Source: QVMM01 sp047030855
GTDB taxonomy: Bacteria > Bacteroidota > Bacteroidia > Bacteroidales > Dysgonomonadaceae
DNA: 64,000 bases
Direction: 5' to 3'
Assembly (NCBI GenBank): GCA_047030855.1
Contig: JBKYIJ010000008.1
Coordinates: 1,860,001 to 1,924,000, forward strand
A program made the position numbers and the translations under genes. How positions within the stretch are numbered: the first letter of the stretch is position 1; each line of letters opens with the position of its first letter. Shown one piece after another: positions 35,085 through 44,451 of this stretch. The notes under the pieces were generated by a model, which searched no databases, was not told the origin of the DNA, and was given only the letters and a program-made list of their open reading frames with translations.

Positions 35085-36398
35085 ATGGGAAATTTAGTAG
35101 CGATCGTAGGACGCCCGAATGTAGGAAAATCTACGCTTTTTAATCGTTTGACGCAAACCCGTCAGGCGATAGTGGACGAAACTTCGGGTACGACCCGCGA
35201 CAGACAATATGGTAAAGTAGAGTGGGGCGGACAGGAATTTTCGCTTGTCGATACAGGCGGATGGGTAGTCAACTCCGATGACATATTCGAAGAAGAAATA
35301 AACAAACAGGTATCGATTGCGATAGAAGAAGCGGATGTTATCCTCTTTGTTGTTGACGTGATGAACGGGCTTACCGATCTGGATATGGGCGTTGCCAACA
35401 TTCTGCGTCGTTCTCCGAAACCCATAATCGTTGTTTCGAACAAGGCGGACAATTTCAATATGCACGCCGGTTCTGCCGAATTCTATGCTCTTGGATTGAA
35501 CGATCCGATGAATATTTCCGCCATTAACGGTTCGGGAACAGGAGATTTGCTGGATGCGATACTCTCTAAGTTCACGAAGAAATCGGAAGAAGAACCTTTG
35601 GAAGATATTCCCCGATTTGCTATCGTAGGGCGTCCCAATGCAGGCAAATCGTCACTCATAAATGCCCTGATGGACGAGGAACGGAATATTGTTACCGATA
35701 TTGCAGGTACGACACGCGATTCTATCTATACCCGTTTCGATAAATTCAATATGGATTTCTATCTGGTTGACACTGCGGGAATCCGTAAGAAAGGAAAAGT
35801 GGAGGAAGGGTTGGAATATTATTCCGTCATACGTTCGATAAAGGCGATCGAAAATTCCGATGTGTGTATTCTCATGATCGATGCCACCAAAGGGATCGAA
35901 AGTCAGGATCTGAATATCTTTTCCCTGATCCAGAAGAACCGAAAAGGTTTGGTAGTCTGTGTCAATAAGTGGGATCTGGTTGAAAATAAAGATCAGATCG
36001 TGATAAAAACTTTTGAAAATGCTATCCGCGAACGCCTTGCCCCGTTTACGGACTTTCCTATAATATTCGGCTCCGCCCATACAAAACAGCGGATACTCAA
36101 AGTGTTGGAAACGGCCAAAGAGGTGTATACGCATAAGAAAGCAAAAATACCTACGCATAAACTGAACGAAGTGTTGTTGCCGATCATAGAACGCACTCCA
36201 CCTCCTTCGAACAAGGGAAAATACATAAAGATAAAATATATCACGCAATTGCCTAACACGCAGATTCCCAGCTTTGTGTTCTTCTGCAACCTGCCGCAGT
36301 GGGTTAAAGAACCTTACAAGCGTTTCCTCGAAAATCGGATTCGTGACAACTGGAATTTGTCGGGGACTCCGATAAATATATTTATCAGGGAAAAATAA
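35085..36398 (+). CDS. der: GTPase Der (EngA)
   Basis: A 437-residue protein with two tandem GTPase domains: G1 motifs GRPNVGKSTLFNRL (N-terminal) and GRPNAGKSSLINAL (near residue 185), switch regions DTGG and DTAG, and NKAD and NKWD G4 motifs. A KH-like C-terminal domain follows. Der is needed for 50S ribosome assembly and is normally essential. It has its own -7 element and a terminator downstream. Confidence 0.97.
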   Translation: MGNLVAIVGRPNVGKSTLFNRLTQTRQAIVDETSGTTRDRQYGKVEWGGQEFSLVDTGGWVVNSDDIFEEEINKQVSIAIEEADVILFVVDVMNGLTDLDMGVANILRRSPKPIIVVSNKADNFNMHAGSAEFYALGLNDPMNISAINGSGTGDLLDAILSKFTKKSEEEPLEDIPRFAIVGRPNAGKSSLINALMDEERNIVTDIAGTTRDSIYTRFDKFNMDFYLVDTAGIRKKGKVEEGLEYYSVIRSIKAIENSDVCILMIDATKGIESQDLNIFSLIQKNRKGLVVCVNKWDLVENKDQIVIKTFENAIRERLAPFTDFPIIFGSAHTKQRILKVLETAKEVYTHKKAKIPTHKLNEVLLPIIERTPPPSNKGKYIKIKYITQLPNTQIPSFVFFCNLPQWVKEPYKRFLENRIRDNWNLSGTPINIFIREK

Positions 36399-36405
36399 GA
36401 TACGC

Positions 36406-36440
36406 AAAGGGCTTCATAAATATTGGAGCCCTTTTTATTT
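36406..36440 (+). terminator. Rho-independent terminator of der
   Basis: AAAGGGCT and AGCCCTTT pair around a 13-base loop, with T-rich sequence after. Confidence 0.8.
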
Positions 36441-36482
36441 TAATCAAAATATGTGTACTGTTTTATTTTTCTGAAATTTTGC

Positions 36483-36490
36483 TACCTTTG
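36483..36490 (+). promoter_or_regulatory. -7 promoter element of efp (TACCTTTG)
   Basis: An exact TAnnTTTG match. The start codon is 109 bases downstream, so the efp message should have a long leader. Confidence 0.55.
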
Positions 36491-36598
36491 CGCTCGTAAT
36501 TAAGGAGTTTGCTGTTTTCCTTTTTCGGAATCCTATGGCGTGATACTTCGTTTTTTTTAATAAATTCTATAAATAATAAACATTATAAAAAATAACTT

Positions 36599-37165
36599 AT
36601 GGCTACTACTGCAGATATAAGAAACGGGATGTGCATAGATATGGACGGACAATATTATGTCGTTGTCGAGTTTTTGCACGTGAAACCCGGAAAAGGTGCA
36701 GCTTTTGTTCGTACTAAACTGAGAAATGTTACAACAGGACGCGTTCTTGACAGGACTTTCAACGCAGGCGTGAAACTTGATGAAGTGCGTATCGAAAGGC
36801 GTCCTTATCAATACCTGTATAAAGACGATTCGGGATATATATTTATGAATAACGAAACGTTCGAGCAAATCTCGATTCCCGGAGAACAGATCGACGGCGT
36901 AGCTTTCCTTAAAGAAGGCGACACGATTGAAATTCAGGTACATGCCGAAACCGAAACGGTTCTTACCGCAGAACTTCCGCAGACTGTAGTTCTTGAAGTG
37001 ACTTATACCGAACCGGGTGTAAAAGGCGATACCGCTACAAACGCTACAAAACCTGCGACTGTGGAAACAGGGGCAGAAGTACGCGTTCCTCTTTTCATCA
37101 ATGAAGGAGAAAAAATCAAGATCAACACGCATGACGGATCATACGTGGAACGTGTCAGAAATTAA
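36599..37165 (+). CDS. efp: Elongation factor P
   Basis: A 188-residue three-domain protein. Domain I contains the loop VKPGKGAAFVR, where the central lysine (residue 32) is the position modified or used at the peptidyl-transferase centre. Domains II and III follow (ERRPYQYLYKDDSGYIFMN; EVTYTEPGVKGDT; INEGEKIKINTHDGSYVERV). It relieves ribosome stalling at polyproline stretches. No EpmA/EpmB-type modification gene is nearby. It is followed by a terminator. Confidence 0.97.
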   Translation: MATTADIRNGMCIDMDGQYYVVVEFLHVKPGKGAAFVRTKLRNVTTGRVLDRTFNAGVKLDEVRIERRPYQYLYKDDSGYIFMNNETFEQISIPGEQIDGVAFLKEGDTIEIQVHAETETVLTAELPQTVVLEVTYTEPGVKGDTATNATKPATVETGAEVRVPLFINEGEKIKINTHDGSYVERVRN

Positions 37166-37181
37166 TTAAACGATAATATTT

Positions 37182-37189
37182 TATATTTG
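37182..37189 (+). promoter_or_regulatory. -7 promoter element overlapping a terminator (TATATTTG)
   Basis: An exact TAnnTTTG match abuts the left arm of the efp terminator. Transcription from it would begin within the hairpin and lead to the DUF2185 gene 50 bases away. Confidence 0.4.
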
Positions 37190-37230
37190 AATCGTGCTTA
37201 TTGATTATCTTTAAGCACGATTTTATTTTT
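37190..37230 (+). terminator. Rho-independent terminator of efp
   Basis: A perfect 11-bp stem (AATCGTGCTTA / TAAGCACGATT) with an 11-base loop and T-rich tail. Confidence 0.88.
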
Positions 37231-37238
37231 ACAGGGTT

Positions 37239-37574
37239 ATGAAGAATGATAATTTTGATGAAAACTGGGACGATCCGTCGATAAAAGATTTTGACTTGAT
37301 GCAGAAATATGCATTCGTTTCCCAGCGCGCCATAGATAATAACTATGTCGGTTTTTGCTATCGCGAGCGTTCCGATATAAAGATAGACAGTGGCTGGCGT
37401 TTTCTTTACGGAGATGAGGATGAAGATTATCTTGACAATCCCGACAATGTCGTTGTACAGGACTTGCTCGATATAACGGAGTGGAAACCCGAACTGAAAA
37501 GCATACTGGACGAAAGGTATAATACGGAGTTTGAATGGAACTCTGATTCGGAAAAATTTGATAAGATTCAATAA
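37239..37574 (+). CDS. DUF2185 (Imm33-like) protein
   Basis: A 111-residue acidic cytoplasmic protein. The core reads AFVSQRAIDNNYVGFCYRER, then DSGWRFLYGDEDEDYLDNPD, the DUF2185 signature. Related sequences occur in bacterial toxin-immunity families (Imm33), but no toxin gene is adjacent and most solitary copies have no known role. The DUF6056-like membrane gene begins 15 bases downstream, so the two may form an operon. Confidence 0.82.
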   Translation: MKNDNFDENWDDPSIKDFDLMQKYAFVSQRAIDNNYVGFCYRERSDIKIDSGWRFLYGDEDEDYLDNPDNVVVQDLLDITEWKPELKSILDERYNTEFEWNSDSEKFDKIQ

Positions 37575-37589
37575 CTCTCTCATCTGTCG

Positions 37590-38906
37590 ATGCCTGCATT
37601 TAAAACTCAAATATCGGATTGCTTGACTAACAGGAAATTAAGAATTTTTCTTTTCCTGTTTTCTGTCGTTTCTGTTTTTGGAGTTATTCTCTTTTTGAAT
37701 ATTAAAACGCCCGTGATGGGTGATGATTTTACCTATAAATATATTTTCAACACTACTCAGGAAGTTCATAACTTTGAAGATGTCGTCAAATCACAACAGG
37801 AACACTATCGTACTTGGGGCGGGCGGACAGTTGTGCATACCATTGCTCAAATGCTTTTGCTGACCGATTCGCTGACAATGGATATTTTCAATACTTGCGC
37901 TTTCCTTTTGCTTATATTCCTGATATACTTCCATATTAATTACAGGAAGCCGTTTAGCGTCAGCCTTTTTATTGGGATATTTCTGTTATTGTGGTTTATG
38001 CTTCCTTTTGGCGAAACGGTTTTGTGGATAACGGGCAGTGCCAACTATCTGTGGGGTACTTTGATTATACTTGGCTTTCTGTTTCCTTACAGGGCTTATG
38101 AAGGAAACAGAAACGGAAAGGCTAAGGATTTTGTATTCATATTAATAATGTTGGTAGCAGGTGTCATAGCAGGCTGGACGAACGAGAATACCGCTGCTGC
38201 GATGATTGTAATGATCGTATTATTCTTAATTAAGTATAAACGCGAAAAACGACAGATTCCGTTGTGGGGATACAGCGGATTGTTGGGAGCATTGATCGGC
38301 TACTTTGTGATGATCGCTGCTCCGGGAAATTCTGTCAGGGCAGGGGAGGCGGAAACGGATGCTATTCTTGTTTTTTATCGTTTGTTCAGATACACTCAAC
38401 TATTGTTTAACGAATTCGGTTTGTTGATCGTAGTGTTTGTTATACTATTGTATTTATCTGGTAAATTAAAGAATTCTAAAACTGTTATAGCCAATTCTCT
38501 TATTTATGCTATAGGCGTTCTTGTCGCCGTTTATGTTATGATCTTGTCGCCGTCTTTTCCCGAAAGAGCTTTGTTTGGTGCGATATGTTTGTCTGTCATA
38601 GCTCTTGGTGTTTTAGTCGTTAATATGCATACCCCTTTGATTTGTTATGCCAAATATTTATTTATACTATTAGGTTTAACTATATTTACTCTTAATTCTT
38701 ATGATGTTTGTAAGGATGTAAATATGGTTAATCGAATTATGGCAGAGAGAACATCTGTGCTTAATGAAGCGAAAGGAACAGGCTCTGAGGTCGTTTTTGA
38801 ACATTATCATACACAAACAAGGTATGCCGTGCCTGATCCGGCTTATTCGGCTCCGGTGCTTTCCATTCTTTTTGATGTAAAAGTCGAATATAAAGGCATC
38901 GAATAA
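37590..38906 (+). CDS. Polytopic membrane protein, DUF6056-like
   Basis: A 438-residue protein with about ten or eleven hydrophobic segments (FLFLFSVVSVFGVILFLNI, LLLIFLIYF, GIFLLLWFMLPFG). The first extracytoplasmic loop has GDDFTYKYIFNTT and YRTWGGRTVVHTIAQM. This Asp-Asp loop and the WTNENT motif near 195 recall GT-C-type glycosyltransferase folds and the DUF6056 family. A role in surface glycan or lipid glycosylation is possible but inferred. It is convergent with radC, with a 6-base gap. Confidence 0.72.
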   Translation: MPAFKTQISDCLTNRKLRIFLFLFSVVSVFGVILFLNIKTPVMGDDFTYKYIFNTTQEVHNFEDVVKSQQEHYRTWGGRTVVHTIAQMLLLTDSLTMDIFNTCAFLLLIFLIYFHINYRKPFSVSLFIGIFLLLWFMLPFGETVLWITGSANYLWGTLIILGFLFPYRAYEGNRNGKAKDFVFILIMLVAGVIAGWTNENTAAAMIVMIVLFLIKYKREKRQIPLWGYSGLLGALIGYFVMIAAPGNSVRAGEAETDAILVFYRLFRYTQLLFNEFGLLIVVFVILLYLSGKLKNSKTVIANSLIYAIGVLVAVYVMILSPSFPERALFGAICLSVIALGVLVVNMHTPLICYAKYLFILLGLTIFTLNSYDVCKDVNMVNRIMAERTSVLNEAKGTGSEVVFEHYHTQTRYAVPDPAYSAPVLSILFDVKVEYKGIE

Positions 38907-38912
38907 ATAATA

Positions 38913-39617
38913 TCAGATTCTGTTCTGATCTTTATAACTGTAGTATTTTCCGTCACATATTATGACATGATCGAGCAGGGTTATATCCATAAATGAGGCA
39001 CTCTCTTTCAGTTTCATTGTCAGGGCATCGTCATTTTTGCTCGGAGTGGCATCGTTGGTTGGATGATTGTGACATAAAATAATTCCCGAAGCAAGATTTT
39101 CTATGGCAGTTTTCAGCACAAGCCGTATATCGACTAAAGTGCTGTTTATCCCGCCTTTGTTTACCTGTTGCATCTTTATTACTTTATTAGACTTGTTGAG
39201 CAATAGTATCCACGCTTCTTCATGGCTTAAATCCCCGAGTATCGGATGAAAAATATCATAAACGTTTTTGCTTGCGAATATTTTCTGCTTTTGTTCGGTT
39301 TCAGCATGTTTCCTTCTTCTTCCGAGTTCCAAAGCAGCCACTATTGTAATGGCTTTGGCATCTCCGATTCCGTTAAAGTTTTTAGTCAGATCATTGATAG
39401 ATAATTTTCCCAATGCGTTCAGGTTGTTGTTCACGGAAGCCAATATGCGTTGTGAAAGTTCAACGGCGGTTTCGCTTTTGTTTCCCGATCCTATCAATAT
39501 GGCGATCAGTTCGGCATCCGAAAGGGCAAACACGCCTTTCATCTGCATTTTTTCTCTGGGACGGTCTTCTTCTGCCCATTCGGTGATTTTCAGTTTTCTC
39601 TGTTCCAATCTACTCAA
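38913..39617 (-). CDS. radC: RadC family JAB-domain protein
   Basis: A 234-residue protein. The N-terminal helix-hairpin-helix region (LSDAELIAILIGSG, FNGIGDAKAITIVAALELGRR) is followed by the JAB/MPN metal site in ILCHNHPTNDATPSKND (H-x-H plus Asp). The family was named for a supposed repair role that has not held up; its function is unresolved. Its start overlaps the nhaA stop by 8 bases, so the two are translationally coupled. Confidence 0.92.
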   Translation of the reverse strand: MSRLEQRKLKITEWAEEDRPREKMQMKGVFALSDAELIAILIGSGNKSETAVELSQRILASVNNNLNALGKLSINDLTKNFNGIGDAKAITIVAALELGRRRKHAETEQKQKIFASKNVYDIFHPILGDLSHEEAWILLLNKSNKVIKMQQVNKGGINSTLVDIRLVLKTAIENLASGIILCHNHPTNDATPSKNDDALTMKLKESASFMDITLLDHVIICDGKYYSYKDQNRI

Positions 39618-40782
39618 TTGCGTTTGTTTTTTGTTCAGGTAGAAAGTGCTTGAGCCATGCGTAACCTAAAATGCCCGATGTTAAAGACGCGAGAAGTATC
39701 ATAAGCTTGGACTCGTTGATATGGAAAGCGTCGTCGAAAGCAAGAATTGTAATGAATATCGACATTGTAAAACCAATTCCTCCCAGCATGCCGACACCCA
39801 ACAGGTGTTTCCATTTTGTTTTTCGGGGAAGTGCGCATAAGCCTGTTTTTACCGCGAGAAAACTGAATAGAGTGATCCCGATCGGTTTTCCGGCAATCAA
39901 TCCCAGAAGAATACCCAAAGCAAAAGGTTCGCCTATCGACTGATCCCAATTTCCCTCTATCGAGATTGCCGTATTTGCAAGGGCAAACAACGGTAAAATA
40001 AAGAATGAAACAGGATAGTGTAGCCAATGCTGCATTTTGTAAGAAAGGCAATGTGTATCTCTTTTCTTTATCGGGATCGTTATTGCCAGTAACACTCCCG
40101 CTATCGTGGCGTGAACACCCGAGTTCAGCATAAAATACCACATAAGGATACCCCCTGTTATATAAGGAATAAGGTTGTTTATTTTCAAAACTTTACTCAG
40201 TAATAGCAGCAAAACAAAAATGGACAGGGCGGCGATAAGATTAATCCATGAGATTGCGGAGGTGTAGAATACGGCTATTACCAATATTGCCCCCAAGTCG
40301 TCAATAACGGCTAAAGCTGCCAGAAAAACCTTCAACGATACGGGTACTCTGTTTCCCAACAGAGACAAAATACCTAAGGCAAATGCTATATCGGTTGCCA
40401 TCGGAATCCCGAATCCCGACTGAGTATTTGTGCCATAGTTGAATGCCAGATAGATAGATGCAGGGACAAGCATTCCGCCTAATGCTCCCGATAAAGGCAA
40501 GAGGGCGGTTTTCAGGTTCGAGAGTTCACCTTCGTATATCTCTTGTATCAGTTCGAGCCCGACTAAGAGAAAAAAGACAGCCATCAACCCGTCGTTTATC
40601 CAATGTTCGAAACTGTGGCTTCCTATCTGAAAACTCCAGACGGATAAATAATCCGATTGTAAGCCCGAATTTGCCAAAAGCAAGGAAATAAGAGTACAAA
40701 CGATGAGCAACAGCCCTCCTGATTTCTCGTTTTTCAGAAGCCCTTTTAAACTGTTTTTCATTTTTATTGCTTTCGTACCCAT
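39610..40782 (-). CDS. nhaA: Na+/H+ antiporter NhaA
   Basis: A 390-residue antiporter with 11 or 12 membrane segments. Key motifs are LKVFLAALAVIDDLGAILVI (the two aspartates of the ion site), ATDIAFALGILSLLG, and HATIAGVLLAITIPIKKRD. It exchanges sodium for protons and helps with pH and salt stress. The start may be the ATG at 40761 (MKNSLKGLL), seven codons inside. A -7 element lies upstream on the minus strand. Confidence 0.94.
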   Translation of the reverse strand: MGTKAIKMKNSLKGLLKNEKSGGLLLIVCTLISLLLANSGLQSDYLSVWSFQIGSHSFEHWINDGLMAVFFLLVGLELIQEIYEGELSNLKTALLPLSGALGGMLVPASIYLAFNYGTNTQSGFGIPMATDIAFALGILSLLGNRVPVSLKVFLAALAVIDDLGAILVIAVFYTSAISWINLIAALSIFVLLLLLSKVLKINNLIPYITGGILMWYFMLNSGVHATIAGVLLAITIPIKKRDTHCLSYKMQHWLHYPVSFFILPLFALANTAISIEGNWDQSIGEPFALGILLGLIAGKPIGITLFSFLAVKTGLCALPRKTKWKHLLGVGMLGGIGFTMSIFITILAFDDAFHINESKLMILLASLTSGILGYAWLKHFLPEQKTNAIE

Positions 40783-40838
40783 TTCTTAATTTGTATGTTA
40801 AACAGTGGGGTGTTGCTTTATCGTTTCTTAACAGATTA

Positions 40839-40846
40839 CAAAAATA
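40839..40846 (-). promoter_or_regulatory. -7 promoter element of nhaA-radC (TATTTTTG)
   Basis: On the minus strand this is an exact TAnnTTTG match, 57 bases upstream of the nhaA start. Confidence 0.5.
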
Positions 40847-40900
40847 TAAAAAAATTAACAAGTATAAGAAACCATACGCATGTTCATGTTTTTTGTTTTT

Positions 40901-40927
40901 TTAAATTGTTAAAGTTAAATTGTTAAA
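40901..40927. repeat. Tandem direct repeat
   Basis: TTAAATTGTTAAA occurs twice (40901-40913 and 40915-40927), separated by one G. Confidence 0.75.
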
Positions 40928-41010
40928 ATATCATTAATCTATTTAATTATCTGTTTATAAGATGATTATATATTTTGTGTATATATTCTGTCAGATTGTT
41001 TCATGTAAAA

Positions 41011-41040
41011 ATTCCCCTATATTATCCCAAATTATCCCCT
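41011..41040. repeat. Phased near-repeats upstream of susC
   Basis: ATTATCCC occurs at 41021 and 41031, preceded by ATTCCCC at 41011. The ten-base phasing puts them on one face of the helix, as operators often are. Confidence 0.5.
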
Positions 41041-41112
41041 TTCATATAATATAAGCCAAGTTAATTTTACCGTCGATATATTAATTATTATTTAAACCCT
41101 TAATCTAGACAC

Positions 41113-44100
41113 ATGGGAAGAAATTCTAAGAAACAAAAAACAAGTATTATTTGGCTGTTGATTGTCTTTTTGTCAATGGTCTCATTTACTGCGGCAGCTC
41201 AGAATATAACATTGAGCGGACAAGTTACCGATAAAGGCGGTTTGGCTGTGATCGGTGCGTCAGTTGCGCAAAAGGGAACTACAAATGGTGTAATGACCGA
41301 TTTAGACGGAAATTATACCATAAGTGTACCTAAAGACGCAACAATAGTATTTTCCTATATAGGAATGGTTACACAGGATGTTAAAGTAGACGGCAGGAGC
41401 GTTATTAACGTAGTCCTTCAGGACGAAGCCGTTGCTCTTGACGACGTTGTTGTGATCGGTTACGGAGTTCAGAAAAGACGGGATCTGACCGGATCTATTT
41501 CTTCTGTGACGGCAGAAGATATTGCAGTGGCTCCTGTTTCTAATGTGGCTCAGGCTCTTCAGGGAAGAATGCCGGGAGTAAGCATTGTTTCAATGGACGG
41601 GCGTCCCGATGCATCCATGAAAATCCGCGTTCGCGGAGGTACTTCCATCACACAATCGAACGATCCTCTTTACATTGTGGATGGTTTTCCCGTGAATAAC
41701 ATCGATGATATTCCTGCGGATCAGATTGCAAGTATCGACATCTTGAAAGATGCTTCTTCCACTGCAATCTACGGTGCCCGTGGAGCGAACGGCGTAGTGC
41801 TGGTTACTACTAAAACTCCGAAGGGAGGAAAACTTTCCATTACTTATGACGGTTACGTTCAGCTTAAAAACCCGACGGAACGCCATGATATGATGAACCC
41901 TTACGAATATGTTCTGGCAAACTGGGAGTATGCCACGCTTTTTAATACAAACAACGGAACCGCTTGGGCTCGCGCCATGGGTATAGGCGATTATACCAAT
42001 TGGAACAATGGTGCAGGTATTGCCATTAACAATCCGTCAGGGATAGATGCATATAAAAACATGAAGGGACGCAGTGCCGAAAAGGAAATTATAGACAACG
42101 CTTTCAGCCAGTCGCACAATATAGGCATATCGGGCGGAAGTGAAAAAACCAAATACAGCCTTTCTTTCAACTATTTGAACGATGAAGGATTGAAGATTAA
42201 TTCTTCTTTGAAGAAAGTCAATTTAATGGCTAAAATATCGCAAACTATAAGCAATACCCTTAAACTCGATTTCGATGCACGTTATTCTGACAGAACTGCT
42301 TTCGGAGATGAAGGCTACAGGAACGGGCAAGGTACTAACATCACGCGCGCTTTGCGTTATATTCCTGTAACACCTCTCGGAGATATAAGCGATAGCAATA
42401 CTGATTTGAATATGTATCAACTGTATATCGGGAAAGACTATGATCCTGTTACTATCGTTAATGACGTTTATAATAAGAGAAACTGGAAAAACTTCAGGGC
42501 GAATGTAGCTTTGACATGGGATATACTGAAAGACTTGACTTATAAAACTGAACTTGGTGTTAATAAGACATGGAGCGACGAATATTATTTCGAAGGACGC
42601 ACTTACCGTTCCGCTATATTGGGTTCAAACGGAAGCATGGCCCGGATTAATAAAAACGAGTATTATGGCTATCGTTATGTGAATACTTTAAATTATAATT
42701 TCTCTAACTTGGGTGACGATCACCGTTTAGGAGTATTGCTTGGACAAGAATTATCTGCCTTTAGAGAAGGAGATAAATCGACTTCAATATCCGTTCAGGG
42801 CTTTCCTGAAACTTTTGATGCGAAAAGAGCTTTTGCCATGATGGGAATGTATAAGGTTCAGGGGATAAACTACGAACCTCAGATATCAACTGTAAATGCC
42901 GAACCTGAAAGGCTTGTGTCTTTCTTCGGACGTGTGAATTATTCATTCAAAGACAGATATCTGTTAACAGCGACTTTCCGTGCAGACGGTTCGACAAAGT
43001 TCAGACCCGGAAACCAATGGGGATTTTTCCCCGCGGCGGCATTGGCTTGGCGATTGTCTGACGAGTCTTTTATGGAAAGTACAAGAAGCTGGATCGACAA
43101 TCTGAAAGTGCGTTTGAGCTATGGAGAAGTAGGTAATAACCGCGTTAATTCGGGATTATGGAAAAGTATTTATATTCCGATTACGGACAACCGCTATCTT
43201 TATTCTATAAACAACAGTTTACAGCCCGGTTATGACCTTAATAACAACAGTTATATGCCTAACCGCGACTTAAAATGGGAAACTACGGTTACACGCAACA
43301 TAGGCGTGGATTACAGTTTCCTGAACGGACGCGTATTCGGAGCTTTGGATTTTTATAGAAATACTACTGACAATTTACTTGTTCCAAACTTTATTCCCGG
43401 ATTCACAGGATATACCAGAATGATGGAAAATATAGGCAAGACCCGCAATCAAGGTGTCGAGTTCGCTGTCGGCGGCGATATTATCCGTAAGAAGGATTTT
43501 ACTCTATCGGCTAACTTTAATATAAGCTTTAATAAAAACAAAATCCTGAAATTGGCTGATAATGATATGATCACCTATTCCAGTGCTTGGGGATCGACTA
43601 ATGCGACAAACGAATATATGATGAGAAAAGGCGGATCGTTCGGAGAAATACGGGGTTATGTATACGACGGATGGTACACGACAGACGATTTTAACTATGA
43701 TACTGCAACAGGTGTTTATACTCTAAAGCCGGATGTGGCAAACAATTCCAAAATTGTCGGAAGCGTTCCTAACGGAGCATATCCGGGTAAGATCAAATTT
43801 AAGAAAATGAGTGGAACAGGTACGGAAATAAACGAGGCTGAAGATGTTGTGAAAATTGGTGACACCAATCCCGATCACATCGGAGGTTTTAATCTCAGCG
43901 GTATGTACAAAGGCTTTGATTTCCTTGTAGGATTTAACTGGTCGTACGGAAATGACGTACTTAATATAGACAAAGTGGTCAATTCCTATGGAGCTAAGAC
44001 ACTCTACAGAAACTGGAATAAAAGCTTTGAAAACAGATACCGTATATTCGATGTTCAGAACGGACAACTCGTAAAAGTTACCGATCCTAACGTATTGAAT

Positions 44101-44433
44101 GAATTAAATAAAAATGCACGTACATACATGCCTTATCATGAACAACCGGTAACAACGAGTGAAGCCGTTGAAGACGGATCTTTCTTACGTCTTAACAATA
44201 TAACGGTCGGTTATACCCTTCCTGCCAAACTTACCAGAAAATTCATGGTGGAAAAACTAAGGGTCTATGCTACGGTTTACAACGTATGGATATGGACTGA
44301 TTATTCGGGATATGATCCTGAAGTAGATACAGGCGATAACAACTATGCTACAAGCCTGCCTCTTCCGGGATTGGATTTTGGGTCGTATCCGAAAGCAAGG
44401 ACATTTACTTTTGGCGTTAATCTTAGTTTTTAA
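41113..44433 (+). CDS. SusC/RagA-family TonB-dependent receptor
   Basis: A 1106-residue receptor. The signal peptide (IIWLLIVFLSMVSFTAAAQ) is followed by a CarboxypepD_reg domain (about 32-110; LSGQVTDKGGLAVIGASV, NGVMTDLDGNYTI). A TonB-box-like DDVVVIGYGVQ leads into the plug (about 115-230; LQGRMPGVSI, RVRGGTSI, IYGARGANGVVLVTT), and a C-terminal barrel ends in TFGVNLSF. It forms the channel of a glycan or peptide uptake complex with the SusD lipoprotein 18 bases downstream. No glycosidase, sigma or anti-sigma gene is adjacent, so the substrate is unknown. Confidence 0.95.
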   Translation: MGRNSKKQKTSIIWLLIVFLSMVSFTAAAQNITLSGQVTDKGGLAVIGASVAQKGTTNGVMTDLDGNYTISVPKDATIVFSYIGMVTQDVKVDGRSVINVVLQDEAVALDDVVVIGYGVQKRRDLTGSISSVTAEDIAVAPVSNVAQALQGRMPGVSIVSMDGRPDASMKIRVRGGTSITQSNDPLYIVDGFPVNNIDDIPADQIASIDILKDASSTAIYGARGANGVVLVTTKTPKGGKLSITYDGYVQLKNPTERHDMMNPYEYVLANWEYATLFNTNNGTAWARAMGIGDYTNWNNGAGIAINNPSGIDAYKNMKGRSAEKEIIDNAFSQSHNIGISGGSEKTKYSLSFNYLNDEGLKINSSLKKVNLMAKISQTISNTLKLDFDARYSDRTAFGDEGYRNGQGTNITRALRYIPVTPLGDISDSNTDLNMYQLYIGKDYDPVTIVNDVYNKRNWKNFRANVALTWDILKDLTYKTELGVNKTWSDEYYFEGRTYRSAILGSNGSMARINKNEYYGYRYVNTLNYNFSNLGDDHRLGVLLGQELSAFREGDKSTSISVQGFPETFDAKRAFAMMGMYKVQGINYEPQISTVNAEPERLVSFFGRVNYSFKDRYLLTATFRADGSTKFRPGNQWGFFPAAALAWRLSDESFMESTRSWIDNLKVRLSYGEVGNNRVNSGLWKSIYIPITDNRYLYSINNSLQPGYDLNNNSYMPNRDLKWETTVTRNIGVDYSFLNGRVFGALDFYRNTTDNLLVPNFIPGFTGYTRMMENIGKTRNQGVEFAVGGDIIRKKDFTLSANFNISFNKNKILKLADNDMITYSSAWGSTNATNEYMMRKGGSFGEIRGYVYDGWYTTDDFNYDTATGVYTLKPDVANNSKIVGSVPNGAYPGKIKFKKMSGTGTEINEAEDVVKIGDTNPDHIGGFNLSGMYKGFDFLVGFNWSYGNDVLNIDKVVNSYGAKTLYRNWNKSFENRYRIFDVQNGQLVKVTDPNVLNELNKNARTYMPYHEQPVTTSEAVEDGSFLRLNNITVGYTLPAKLTRKFMVEKLRVYATVYNVWIWTDYSGYDPEVDTGDNNYATSLPLPGLDFGSYPKARTFTFGVNLSF

Positions 44434-44451
44434 TAATAAAAGAATAATTAT

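Larger units (their letters stand above)
40783..41112. other. Divergent intergenic region between nhaA and the SusC gene
   Basis: This 330-base, very A/T-rich region holds the nhaA promoter element, a 13-base tandem repeat (40901-40927) and a set of 10-base-spaced near repeats (41011-41040). No exact TAnnTTTG is seen for susC. Confidence 0.6.

Noticed and set aside
37239..37574. Toxin-immunity module (DUF2185 as Imm33)
   Set aside because: No toxin, polymorphic-toxin tip or repeat array is adjacent, so an immunity role is not supported here.
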